Source: Sphingobacterium micropteri (GTDB lineage: Bacteria > Bacteroidota > Bacteroidia > Sphingobacteriales > Sphingobacteriaceae). Taken from it: a stretch of 64,000 nt of DNA. Under the pieces are notes generated by a model. The model saw nothing but the letters and a program-made list of their open reading frames with translations. It did no database searches and was not told where the DNA came from. Each line of letters begins with the position of its first letter. Position 1 is the stretch's first letter. The stretch is from NCBI RefSeq assembly GCF_014692515.1, contig NZ_JACOIK010000001.1, forward strand, positions 496,001-560,000. Direction: 5' to 3'. A program made the translations under genes and the position numbers. Below, piece by piece: positions 42,485 to 51,195 of this stretch.

Positions 42485-42526
42485 GAATAATATTCAAAAT
42501 ATTATAATATATACAGAATAATATTC
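42485..42526. promoter_or_regulatory. Paired palindromes, likely Lrp operator
   Basis: The perfect 11-bp palindrome GAATAATATTC occurs at 42485-42495 and again at 42516-42526, 31 bp apart (about three helical turns), just upstream of the lrp -7 box. Octameric Lrp-type proteins bind such phased sites. Confidence 0.55.
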
Positions 42527-42736
42527 TTTTAATATTATATTATAATGATTATTGTTTGATGTTTGTGTTTTTTATAAAATTGTACAAAAATCTTTTCTCC
42601 GTCTCTTTTTCGTCTACGCAAATGCACAATCCACCCTCAACAATAAAATGCCGCATCCGAATGTTTTACAACTGTACAAATTCATCCTTAGTACTGCCCC
42701 AAATGTAAAAGATTCAAAGCGGCGAGGTTTATGAAC

Positions 42737-42802
42737 ATGTGTTTATTTTTGTGTTCATGAGCTCCCGTTGGTCGGTTTAGTTCTTTTTACGGGAAAAAGA
42801 AC
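42737..42802. repeat. Dispersed hairpin repeat, family 1 copy B
   Basis: Aligns with copy A at 27632-27705 over CATGAGCTC and a GTCGGTTT-like block. It ends in a perfect stem GTTCTTTTT/AAAAAGAAC (42780-42788, 42794-42802). It sits just before the FAD/Fe-S dehydrogenase gene, where it could act as a terminator for incoming transcription or as an mRNA 5' structure. Confidence 0.55.
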
Positions 42803-42835
42803 ATAAATTTGTTTCTGTTATATACGAAAACAAAC

Positions 42836-45757
42836 GTGCAAATTATACATGAACTAAACCGGCTGTCTTCCTTATTAATGGGAGAGTTGTTTTATTTACC
42901 CGAAAACCCAACACACCAGACGATGCGGTTGGCTTATTCCACCGATGCTTCTGTATACCAGGAACTTCCGCTTGCTGTGGCGATCCCACAGGGCAAAGAC
43001 GACTTGAAGAAACTTATTTTGTTTGCTGGAGAACAGCATCTAACGCTCATTCCGCGGACAGCGGGTACGTCGCTTGCGGGACAAGTGGTGGGAAGTGGTA
43101 TTGTCGTTGACGTATCTCGCTGTTTTAATCAGATATTGGAACTAAATGTAGCGGAACGTTGGGTGCGCGTGCAACCCGGTGTGATTCGCGATGATCTCAA
43201 TAGTTATCTCCGGCCGTACGGCTTGATGTTCGGTCCGGAAACGTCCACCGCAAGCCGTGCTATGGTTGGTGGTATGATTGGTAATAATTCATCCGGTTTG
43301 CATTCGATAGTCTGGGGAGATACGCGCAAGAACTTGTTGGAAGCGAAGGTACTGCTCGATGATACGTCAGAGGTGGTTTTTAAAGCGTTGGATGAAGCCG
43401 GACTTTTCGAAAAACTGGCGTCGTCGACGCGTGAAGGCGAAATTTATCGTAAATTGAATGCGTTGCTATCCCTTCCGGAAAATAAACAGGCAATTGTATC
43501 CGGTTACCCTAAAAAAACATTGACTCGACGGAATACGGGATATGCATTAGATTTCCTGGTAGACGAGAAGAAACCATTCAATTTATGTGATTTGTTGGCG
43601 GGATCAGAAGGAACGATAGGTATTGTGACCGAAGCGAAGTTAAGTTTAATGCCGCTTCCACCTAAGGAGATCGGTTTGTTGTGTGTACATTTTGCCGATA
43701 TGGTAGAATGTATGGAGGGTAATATCGTCGCTTTATCTCACCATCCTGAAGCTTCGGAGTTGGTTGATAAATATATATTGGACTTTACGGTAGGGCATCC
43801 TACGTATCAGTATAATCGTTTTTTTATTGAAGGTGATCCACAAGCATTACTGATTATCGAGTTCCGTGCAGATGAAGAGACCGAACTTTATCAAAAAGCG
43901 GAGGCATTGAAAAAGGATCTCGTGGAGAAGAAGTTGGGTTATGCGTATCCTTTTATTGTCGGTCTACAGCAAACAAATCTGGTTTGGGATGTACGTAAGG
44001 CGGGATTGGGTTTGATACGGAATCTGCCAGGCGATGAACAACCCGTCAATCTAATTGAAGATTGTGCCGTATCCCCGGAAGATCTGCCGGCGTATGTAAG
44101 CGATATACAGGTTTTGCTGAAAGAAGAAAATGTGCATGCTTCCTATTATGCGCACGCCGGTGCGGGCGAATTACATATCGAACCGTTTATCAATCTGAAA
44201 ACGACAGAAGGGCGTCAGCAGTTCCGTGCGATATTAGAGCGTACCACGGATTTGGTGTTGAAATATAATGGATCGTTGAGTGGTGAACATGGTGATGGGC
44301 GTTTGCGGGGCGAGTTTATTGGAAAAGTGTTGGGCGAACAGGTGTATCAATTACTGCAAGAAACAAAGGCGATTTTTGACCCTCGTGGTGTATTTAACGC
44401 AAATAAAATTGTTAATACACCGCCAATGGATACCTCCTTACGTTACGATAAGGTAGTAGATGGTAAGCAGATACAAACCTATTTTGATTTTACAAAAGAG
44501 GAAGGAATTTTGCGTCTGGCTGAAAAATGTTCTGGTTCCGGTGATTGTCGGAAAACGGAAATTACCGGCGGTACGATGTGCCCGTCTTTTATGGCAACCC
44601 GCAATGAAAAAGATACTACGCGCGCAAGAGCGAATATGCTCCGTCAATTTCTCACAAATTCGACGAAAACAAATCGGTTTGACCATGAGGAGATAAAAGA
44701 AGTAATGGATTTATGCTTAAGCTGTAAGGCTTGTAAAAGTGAATGTCCGTCGCGTGTAGACGTTGCCAAGATGAAAGCGGAGTTTTTGCAGCATTATTAT
44801 GATGCCCATGGGGTGCCTTTCCGTTCGTTGGTGATCGCCAATTTTACCAAAAGTCAGCGGTTGGGTTCGTATGTTGCGCCAATCTATAATTTGGTCGTTA
44901 AAACCCCATTTTTTGCAAATATGGTAAAATCGGTGGTTGGATTTGCGCCTAAACGTTCGTTGCCGACTGTTCATTTCACGACGTTGTCCAAATGGGCGCG
45001 GAAGCAACCCGCACAAAACCGGAGACGAAAAGTATACCTGTTCAGTGATGAGTTTACGGAATACAACGATACCGCTATTGGTATAACGGCATATAAATTG
45101 CTCACCTCATTGGGGTACGAAGTCATTATACCCAAGCACGTGGAAAGTGGACGAACATATTTATCCAAAGGTTTTGTAAAAGAAGCGAAGGAAATAGCGG
45201 AAAGAAATGTGGAACTCTTAAAGGATCTGATAACGGAAGATACACCGCTTTTGGGAATAGAACCGTCTGCCATTATCACCTTTCGGGATGAATATGTTGA
45301 TTTGGTAGGGGTGCATTTGCACGAAGCAGCGAGCAAGTTAGCCAATCGCACCTTGATGATTGATGAATTTCTGGTTAGGGAAATGGACGCGGGTAAGATT
45401 CAGCAGGAACAGTTTACAAAAGTGGCGAAGAAGGTCAAGTTGCATGGGCACTGTTATCAAAAAGCATTTCACCTAGTTGGTTATACAGAAAAATTATTAT
45501 CGTTTCCCCAAAATTATAGTGTGGAAGTTATCCCTTCGGGCTGTTGCGGCATGGCGGGATCTTTCGGATACGAAGAAGAGCATTATGAGGTGTCAATGAA
45601 AGTAGGGGAGCTTGTACTGTTGCCAGCAGTACGTGCCACGGATGAGCAAACGCTTATTGCTGCTGCAGGAACATCTTGTCGGCATCAGATTAAGGACGGT
45701 ACCGGACGAAAATCCTACCATCCCGTAGAAATATTATATGATGCTTTGGTACGATAA
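42836..45757 (+). CDS. FAD-linked and Fe-S dehydrogenase (D-lactate/D-2-hydroxyacid dehydrogenase type)
   Basis: A 973-residue fused respiratory dehydrogenase. Residues about 30-190 form the FAD-binding PCMH domain (LIPRTAGTSLAGQVVGSGIV, then GGMIGNNSSGLHSIVWGDTR), followed by the FAD-oxidase C-terminal domain (SGEHGDGRLRGEF). The second half has Fe-S sites: CSGSGDCRKTEITGGTMCPS and CLSCKACKSECPSRVD, and the CCG-type segment HGHCYQKAF with IPSGCCGMAGSFGYE. Family members oxidise D-lactate, glycolate or D-2-hydroxyglutarate and feed the quinone pool; the substrate is not clear. GTG at 42836 (VQIIHELNRLSS) is a better start than the upstream TTG at 42809. It is monocistronic. Confidence 0.9.
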   Translation: MQIIHELNRLSSLLMGELFYLPENPTHQTMRLAYSTDASVYQELPLAVAIPQGKDDLKKLILFAGEQHLTLIPRTAGTSLAGQVVGSGIVVDVSRCFNQILELNVAERWVRVQPGVIRDDLNSYLRPYGLMFGPETSTASRAMVGGMIGNNSSGLHSIVWGDTRKNLLEAKVLLDDTSEVVFKALDEAGLFEKLASSTREGEIYRKLNALLSLPENKQAIVSGYPKKTLTRRNTGYALDFLVDEKKPFNLCDLLAGSEGTIGIVTEAKLSLMPLPPKEIGLLCVHFADMVECMEGNIVALSHHPEASELVDKYILDFTVGHPTYQYNRFFIEGDPQALLIIEFRADEETELYQKAEALKKDLVEKKLGYAYPFIVGLQQTNLVWDVRKAGLGLIRNLPGDEQPVNLIEDCAVSPEDLPAYVSDIQVLLKEENVHASYYAHAGAGELHIEPFINLKTTEGRQQFRAILERTTDLVLKYNGSLSGEHGDGRLRGEFIGKVLGEQVYQLLQETKAIFDPRGVFNANKIVNTPPMDTSLRYDKVVDGKQIQTYFDFTKEEGILRLAEKCSGSGDCRKTEITGGTMCPSFMATRNEKDTTRARANMLRQFLTNSTKTNRFDHEEIKEVMDLCLSCKACKSECPSRVDVAKMKAEFLQHYYDAHGVPFRSLVIANFTKSQRLGSYVAPIYNLVVKTPFFANMVKSVVGFAPKRSLPTVHFTTLSKWARKQPAQNRRRKVYLFSDEFTEYNDTAIGITAYKLLTSLGYEVIIPKHVESGRTYLSKGFVKEAKEIAERNVELLKDLITEDTPLLGIEPSAIITFRDEYVDLVGVHLHEAASKLANRTLMIDEFLVREMDAGKIQQEQFTKVAKKVKLHGHCYQKAFHLVGYTEKLLSFPQNYSVEVIPSGCCGMAGSFGYEEEHYEVSMKVGELVLLPAVRATDEQTLIAAAGTSCRHQIKDGTGRKSYHPVEILYDALVR

Positions 45758-45800
45758 ACAATTTATTCGTATTTTGCTTTTTTTAAAGTTAGGGTATTAA

Positions 45801-45852
45801 GAAGTTAGAGAGTTAGACCCGTCTCACTCCTTAACTCTTTAACTCTCTCACT
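45801..45852. repeat. Dispersed repeat, family 2 copy A
   Basis: Contains GTTAGAGAGTTAGACC followed by CGTCTCACT and a TTAACTC-rich right arm that can fold back as an imperfect hairpin. The left half matches the copy at 53891-53953 with only two changes over 24 bases. It lies between two plus-strand genes. Confidence 0.6.
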
Positions 45853-45894
45853 TTTTTAAAATATAAAAACGTTCAAAGAAAACGATATATACAG

Positions 45895-46536
45895 ATGAAA
45901 AGGACAATTTTACAGGCAGCAGCAGTCATGATGTTGGCATCAACATTAACAAGCTGCGGAAATAATCAAAAAGGTAATGAGCATGCCACAGAAGATGCCT
46001 TAACGGCGAATCTTGGGCAGTATGTCGCAACGTCTACGACGGATAATCCCGCAATATTCTTGTCGTTAGTCAACTCCACAGAAACCGATTCCTCCATAGT
46101 GTATGTTGGAAAATCGTTGAACGATACGGATACACTGGGGCTGCAGATTGAAATAACAAAAGATATTCCGGGTGGTGTCTTTGAAGATGGAAATGTAAAT
46201 GAGGAAAAAGCCTTCCACGAAGGTGCTATTAAATTTAGCTCGATCGGCGAAGCGTCTGACAGATTTGTAAAGGCTGTAGCGACTTTGTACGAACAGCCAG
46301 TTGATGGCGGAATGACAGATGCGATACTCGAGCCTCTTGTATTCTCTTCCAATAAAACAGCAGTCGATCTGACAGGAAATGGAACCTATGCATTTAAATT
46401 ATTTTTTGCCAACAGTATCGGTGAAGAAGCGGAGGTGTTTGCAGAATTGAATTTGTATAACCGCTCCTTTAAAATGTGGGCGAAAGATGCGGACCAATAT
46501 CCACGTATATTGTCGGCATTTACAGGTGGTTTGTAA
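45895..46536 (+). CDS. Putative lipoprotein, unknown function
   Basis: A 213-residue protein with a lipobox (TLTSC, Cys21). The mature part is beta-rich (NPAIFLSLVNSTETDSSIVY, then LGLQIEITKDIPGGVFEDGN and GTYAFKLFFANSIGEEAEVF). Family not recognised. It precedes an esterase gene by 12 bases, so they are likely co-transcribed. Confidence 0.7.
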   Translation: MKRTILQAAAVMMLASTLTSCGNNQKGNEHATEDALTANLGQYVATSTTDNPAIFLSLVNSTETDSSIVYVGKSLNDTDTLGLQIEITKDIPGGVFEDGNVNEEKAFHEGAIKFSSIGEASDRFVKAVATLYEQPVDGGMTDAILEPLVFSSNKTAVDLTGNGTYAFKLFFANSIGEEAEVFAELNLYNRSFKMWAKDADQYPRILSAFTGGL

Positions 46537-46548
46537 AGAAAGCGGGGA

Positions 46549-47364
46549 ATGATGAAATATATTTTTCTTTTGCTAGTGGCAATTGCTGGTCTGTTACCGT
46601 TACATGCCGCAACCGTCGATACGATTACCGTACAGAGTGTACGAATGAGCAAAGACATCAAAGCGGTTGTTATTTCTCCGGAAAATAAAAAAGCAACGTC
46701 GACACTCTATTTATTGCACGGCTATTCGGGTAATTACGCGAGTTGGTTGCAGACTGCTCCCCATATCAAACAGCTTGTCGATACCTATGGCTATATGGTC
46801 GTTTGTCCAGATGGCGGTTTCGATAGTTGGTATTGGGATACGGAAACTTCCGATTATCAATATGAAACATTTATTACCAAAGAACTTATACCTTTCGTTG
46901 AACGACAATATCAAGTCGGATCTGACCGCGCCAATCGTGCGATAACGGGATTGAGTATGGGAGGGCATGGCGCTTTGTACCTAGCGTTTCGCCATCAGGA
47001 TCTATTTGCTTTTGCAGGTAGTACCTCCGGTGGTGTGGATATTCGGCCTTTTCCAAATAACTGGAGTATGAAAAAACGTCTTGGCGATTATCATGAAAAA
47101 CCAGCGGTTTGGAATGCCCATACGGTTATCGAATTGACGCATCTTGTTAAACCCCAATCGCTTCAGTTATTTATAGACTGTGGAACAGAAGATTTCTTTT
47201 TTGAGGTGAACAATAAATTACATGAAAAGCTTACGTATATGAATATACCGCATCATTATCTGACGATGCCGGGTAAACATAACGGCGAATATTGGGCACG
47301 CTCGATAGATTTTCAAATGGGTTTTTTTGCACAATGTTTCCAAGATCAAAATGCTAAGAAATAG
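46549..47364 (+). CDS. Exported alpha/beta-hydrolase (esterase D/PF00756 type)
   Basis: A 271-residue secreted hydrolase. The signal peptide ends at PLHAAT. The catalytic triad can be placed: Ser in ITGLSMGGHGALYLAF, Asp in FIDCGTEDFFFEV and His in MPGKHNGEYWARS. The LYLLHGYSGNYASWL oxyanion region is typical of the putative esterase family (S-formylglutathione hydrolase, antigen 85, feruloyl esterase). Exported members often deacylate or act on glycan esters. It lies 8 bases before a TonB receptor gene. Confidence 0.88.
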   Translation: MMKYIFLLLVAIAGLLPLHAATVDTITVQSVRMSKDIKAVVISPENKKATSTLYLLHGYSGNYASWLQTAPHIKQLVDTYGYMVVCPDGGFDSWYWDTETSDYQYETFITKELIPFVERQYQVGSDRANRAITGLSMGGHGALYLAFRHQDLFAFAGSTSGGVDIRPFPNNWSMKKRLGDYHEKPAVWNAHTVIELTHLVKPQSLQLFIDCGTEDFFFEVNNKLHEKLTYMNIPHHYLTMPGKHNGEYWARSIDFQMGFFAQCFQDQNAKK

Positions 47365-47372
47365 ACCGATAG

Positions 47373-49691
47373 ATGAATAGGTTGTGGTTGATTTTTGCTG
47401 TTCTGTTTGGTAGTATAAATGCGTTTGCACAACAGGTCGTGCTCAATGGCGTCATTCGGGATGCCGAATCTGGGGAAACGTTAATTGGGGCGGTTGTATT
47501 GGCAGAGCCGGGTCTGCAAGCAGCAAGCACCAATGCGTATGGCTTTTACTCGTTGGCGCTGTCGGAGGGAAAACATCGGGTCACCTTTAGTTACGTCGGT
47601 TACCAATCCCATTCGGAAGAGATAGATATAAGTGACAGCCAGCGGCTGAATGTAGAGCTCCGTCGAGGGAATAATACACTAGAGGAGGTTGTTGTTTCGG
47701 CAGAGCGGAAGGACGATAACGTCTCTAATCCACAAATGGGTGTGCTTAACTTTACGATGGAGGAAGTTAAAAATGTTCCGGTGGTTTTTGGAGAAAGAGA
47801 TTTGTTAAAGACTATACAGTTATTGCCGGGGGTGCAGAGTGGGGGAGAAGGCTCATCCAATTTTTATGTCCGCGGTGGTGGTGGTGACCAAAATCTTATT
47901 TTGCTTGATGAAGCAACGGTATATAATGCTTCGCATTTATTGGGATTCTTCTCTACTTTCAACTCGGATGCGATTAAGGATGTACAGCTTTATAAAGGTG
48001 GGATCCCGGCTCAATTCGGCGGACGTATCTCGTCCGTTTTGGATATTGCGATGTTGGATGGTAACCAAAAGAAATTGACGACTGAAGGGGGGATAGGTCT
48101 TATCGCTTCCCGTCTGAAAGTAGAAGCGCCTTTAATCAAAGATAAAAGCTCGTTTATGATCAGCGGACGTCGAACCTACGCGGATATGTTCCTGAAGTTG
48201 TCAAACGATGATGATGTCAATAAAAGTAAACTTTATTTCTATGACCTCAACGCGAAACTCAATTTTAGGTTTAATGATAAAAATACACTCTATCTATCGG
48301 GCTATTTTGGTAAGGATGATTTAGGCTATTCCGATCTCTTTAATTTTGATTGGGGAAATGCTACGGCAACCGTACGATGGAATCATATTTTTAGTGATAA
48401 GTTGTTCAGTAACACTTCCTTGATTTACAGTGACTTCACTTATAATGTGCAGGTGTCCAGCGATGATAGTAACTTTGGTATAGCATCTAAAATTCGTAAT
48501 TGGAATTTCAAACAGGATTTTTCCTATTATCAAAATCCGATAAGTACCTGGCGTTTTGGTGTTCATGCTTTACAGCAATCTATTTATCCGGCAAGTATAA
48601 CGGCAGGCGAGAATACATCTGTTAATTCCATTGATGTCGACAATCGTCAGGGCGTAGAAGTAGCTGCGTATGTATCGCATACCTGGAGTCCTCTTGATTG
48701 GCTTTCGGTACTGTATGGACTTCGTGCTACCGATTTTATGGTGATGGGGCCGGGTACATTTTATACGTATGATGATGACGGCGAAGCTGTCGCAGAGCAC
48801 TATTACGGGAGGGGGACAGTTGCAAAGCATTATTTGAATGTCGAACCACGGTTGTCAGCCAGTTTTCTGCTGAATGAGCAACATAGTATCAAAGCGTCGT
48901 ATAACCGTATTGCGCAAAACCTACATCAATTGACCAATACGACCGCAAGTTTGCCTACCGACCAATATGTGGTGAGTAGTTTGAATATCAAACCCCAAAT
49001 TGCAGACCAAGTTGCTGTCGGATATTTCCGGAATTTCAAAGACAACCGATATGAATTTTCGGTAGAGACTTATTATAAACACATGGATAACCAGATAGAT
49101 TTCCGAAACGGGGCAGATCTGCAAGCAAACCAGTATCTGGAGGGGGATCTGCTGTACGGAATCGGAAGGGCCTATGGTGTTGAAGCATATCTTCGGAAAA
49201 GTACGGGTAAGCTGCACGGATGGATCAGTTATACACTTGCCAGAAGTGAACGTAAATTTGATGAAATTGATAATGGCCAATGGTTTAGGGCACGTCAGGA
49301 TAGAACGCATGATGTTTCGGTGGTCAGTATGTATGAACTATCAAAAAAATGGACGTTAGGAGCTACGTTTGTATACTATACGGGAAATGCCGTGACGTTT
49401 CCAAGTGGTAAATATGAAGTGGACGGAAAAACAATGTTCTATTATACAGAAAGAAACGGGTACCGCATGCCCAATTATCATCGATTGGATTTGTCTGCTA
49501 CCTATGAGCCTGTTCTTTCCGATAAGCGTTTTCGCTCGAGTTGGACGTTTGGTGTTTATAATGCTTACAATAGAAGGAACGCCTATATTATCGACTTCCG
49601 GGAGAACAAGAACAATACAAATATAACGGAGGCGTACAAGATAGCGCTCTTTGGTATCATTCCCTCTGTTACGTGGAATTTTAAATTCTGA
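47373..49691 (+). CDS. TonB-dependent receptor with carboxypeptidase-regulatory-like domain
   Basis: A 772-residue outer-membrane receptor. Signal peptide to INAFAQ, CarboxypepD_reg-like domain at about 20-105 (LNGVIRDAESGETLIGAVVL), plug at about 115-225 (LKTIQLLPGVQSGGEGSSNF, then YVRGGGGDQNLILLDEATVY), beta-barrel to the C terminus ending in PSVTWNFKF. A DUF4249 lipoprotein gene follows after 4 bases; such pairs are common in Bacteroidota and may form a receptor with a surface lid. Substrate unknown. Confidence 0.92.
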   Translation: MNRLWLIFAVLFGSINAFAQQVVLNGVIRDAESGETLIGAVVLAEPGLQAASTNAYGFYSLALSEGKHRVTFSYVGYQSHSEEIDISDSQRLNVELRRGNNTLEEVVVSAERKDDNVSNPQMGVLNFTMEEVKNVPVVFGERDLLKTIQLLPGVQSGGEGSSNFYVRGGGGDQNLILLDEATVYNASHLLGFFSTFNSDAIKDVQLYKGGIPAQFGGRISSVLDIAMLDGNQKKLTTEGGIGLIASRLKVEAPLIKDKSSFMISGRRTYADMFLKLSNDDDVNKSKLYFYDLNAKLNFRFNDKNTLYLSGYFGKDDLGYSDLFNFDWGNATATVRWNHIFSDKLFSNTSLIYSDFTYNVQVSSDDSNFGIASKIRNWNFKQDFSYYQNPISTWRFGVHALQQSIYPASITAGENTSVNSIDVDNRQGVEVAAYVSHTWSPLDWLSVLYGLRATDFMVMGPGTFYTYDDDGEAVAEHYYGRGTVAKHYLNVEPRLSASFLLNEQHSIKASYNRIAQNLHQLTNTTASLPTDQYVVSSLNIKPQIADQVAVGYFRNFKDNRYEFSVETYYKHMDNQIDFRNGADLQANQYLEGDLLYGIGRAYGVEAYLRKSTGKLHGWISYTLARSERKFDEIDNGQWFRARQDRTHDVSVVSMYELSKKWTLGATFVYYTGNAVTFPSGKYEVDGKTMFYYTERNGYRMPNYHRLDLSATYEPVLSDKRFRSSWTFGVYNAYNRRNAYIIDFRENKNNTNITEAYKIALFGIIPSVTWNFKF

Positions 49692-49695
49692 TGAT

Positions 49696-50526
49696 ATGAA
49701 TATGCAGCGCTACATCTATATATTATGTACATTGTTATTTTTTTCGGCGTGCGAGGAAATAATTGATGTGAACTTGAACGATGCAGATCCTCGGGTGGTG
49801 ATTGAAGCAAACCTCTCGAATTTACAGTCTACACAACGTATAAGAGTATCCAAAACAGTGGCTTTTAACGAGCCTGTGAACTCGGTTGGTGTGACCGATG
49901 CGGTTGTACTTGTGCTAGATAGCAGGGGAGGATATCATAATTTTCAGCACGAACGAGATGGGAATTATGTAGCCAGAGATTTTACGCCGGTACCGGAACA
50001 AATCTATTCTTTATATGTAGAAGCGGAAGGGGAATCGTTTCATTCTTCCTGTTATATGCCTACCTATGTAGACGTCGATTCTACGGGTATTGTCCGTGAA
50101 AATATTCTAGGAGATAGCTATTATTTTGCGACTTTCAAATTTAATGACCCTGCCGATGTAGCTAATTATTATAAATATGATATCTCGATAAATGATGCAA
50201 ATTATCGCTTCTCTACGGTGTTTCAAGATAAATTCAACGATGGGCTATATGTTACACACCAGGTTTCTGATTTGGATGCGGAGTTGAATCCGGGAGATTA
50301 TATTTCGGTGCGGCGTTATTGCATAGATGAAAAGGTGTTTGACTATTGGAATGAATACCAAAGTACAAATCCCGGTTCTGCGGCTCCGGGAAACCCTACC
50401 TCAAATATTTCCAATAATGCGCTGGGCTATTTTTCGGTCGCCTCCGCACAGGAATTTCGGCTGCAGATCATGGACATGGATTTCGACTGGGATAGCCTTG
50501 ATGATAGCGCTATTTCGATGCCGTAA
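49696..50526 (+). CDS. DUF4249 lipoprotein, TonB receptor partner
   Basis: A 276-residue lipoprotein from MNMQRYIYILCTLLFFSAC with lipobox FFSAC. The DUF4249 hallmark CEEIIDVNLNDADPRVVIEA is at the mature N terminus, followed by a beta-sandwich (TDAVVLVLDSRGGYHNFQHE) and the YSLYVEAEGESFHSSCYMP segment. Start moved from 49651, which would overlap the receptor gene by 41 bases. It probably works with the receptor encoded just upstream. Confidence 0.88.
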   Translation: MNMQRYIYILCTLLFFSACEEIIDVNLNDADPRVVIEANLSNLQSTQRIRVSKTVAFNEPVNSVGVTDAVVLVLDSRGGYHNFQHERDGNYVARDFTPVPEQIYSLYVEAEGESFHSSCYMPTYVDVDSTGIVRENILGDSYYFATFKFNDPADVANYYKYDISINDANYRFSTVFQDKFNDGLYVTHQVSDLDAELNPGDYISVRRYCIDEKVFDYWNEYQSTNPGSAAPGNPTSNISNNALGYFSVASAQEFRLQIMDMDFDWDSLDDSAISMP

Positions 50527-50527
50527 A

Positions 50528-51136
50528 TCACAACACACCAAAATCATACCCTGATCGTTTGAGATAAGCAATTACCTTGGGCAATGCATACCTTACGCGA
50601 GGTAATGCTTTGATATTGTCGTGAAAGACGATAATAGAACCGTTTCTGACGTGCCGAACGACATTTTGGTAACATTTTTCCGGGCTAATCTGTTCGTCGA
50701 AATCACCGGATAGTACATCCCAAAATACCACTTCATAGGTGTTGTGCAACACATTTAACTGTGATTTTTTTGCACGTGCATAGGGCGGACGAAATAAGGT
50801 CGTACCTGTTAATTGCTGGCATTTTGCGATATTATCCAGATAAACGCTGTCGGCTGTATCCCATCCCCGTAGATGATTGTAGGTATGATTACCCACTTGA
50901 TGTCCTTCTGCGAGAATACGTTCATATAGTGCCCTGTTCTTTTCGATATTATCCCCAACGCAAAAAAAAGTAGCTTTGATTTGATGTTCAGCAAGCGTAT
51001 CCAATATAAAAGGCGTAACCTCCGGAATCGGGCCGTCGTCGAAAGTCAAGTATACTTTCTGTTGTTTTCTAGACTTATTGAACGTTACCTTTGGGTAGTA
51101 CCATCTTAAAAAAAAAGGTGCTGTAACAAAATACAT
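50528..51136 (-). CDS. Polysaccharide deacetylase (NodB/CE4)
   Basis: A 202-residue deacetylase acting on N-acetylated glycans such as peptidoglycan or chitin oligomers. The CE4 motifs are all visible: TFDDGP (Asp-Asp), HTYNHLRGW (His-x3-His), RPPYARAK, and IIVFHDN near the end. Start at 51136 (MYFVTAPFFLRWYYP) is preferred; the ORF opens at 51163. A hydrophobic N terminus may anchor it. It converges with the DUF4249 gene, with 1 base between stops. Confidence 0.92.
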   Translation of the reverse strand: MYFVTAPFFLRWYYPKVTFNKSRKQQKVYLTFDDGPIPEVTPFILDTLAEHQIKATFFCVGDNIEKNRALYERILAEGHQVGNHTYNHLRGWDTADSVYLDNIAKCQQLTGTTLFRPPYARAKKSQLNVLHNTYEVVFWDVLSGDFDEQISPEKCYQNVVRHVRNGSIIVFHDNIKALPRVRYALPKVIAYLKRSGYDFGVL

Positions 51137-51195
51137 GTTGATAATATCAGATTTTTGTCCCAAATTTAAAAATCATTTTATGCTTAATTAATCAA

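Larger units (their letters stand above)
42461..42835. other. 375-base intergenic stretch between divergent genes
   Basis: It holds the lrp promoter and operator at the left and a dispersed hairpin repeat (42737-42802) at the right. A 60-codon plus-strand frame at 42552 has low-complexity, frame-shadow character and is not called. No RNA gene was recognised. Confidence 0.5.

Noticed and set aside
42552..42734. A 60-codon plus-strand frame between lrp and the FAD/Fe-S dehydrogenase
   Set aside because: No homology pattern, and the composition looks like A/T-rich intergenic sequence.
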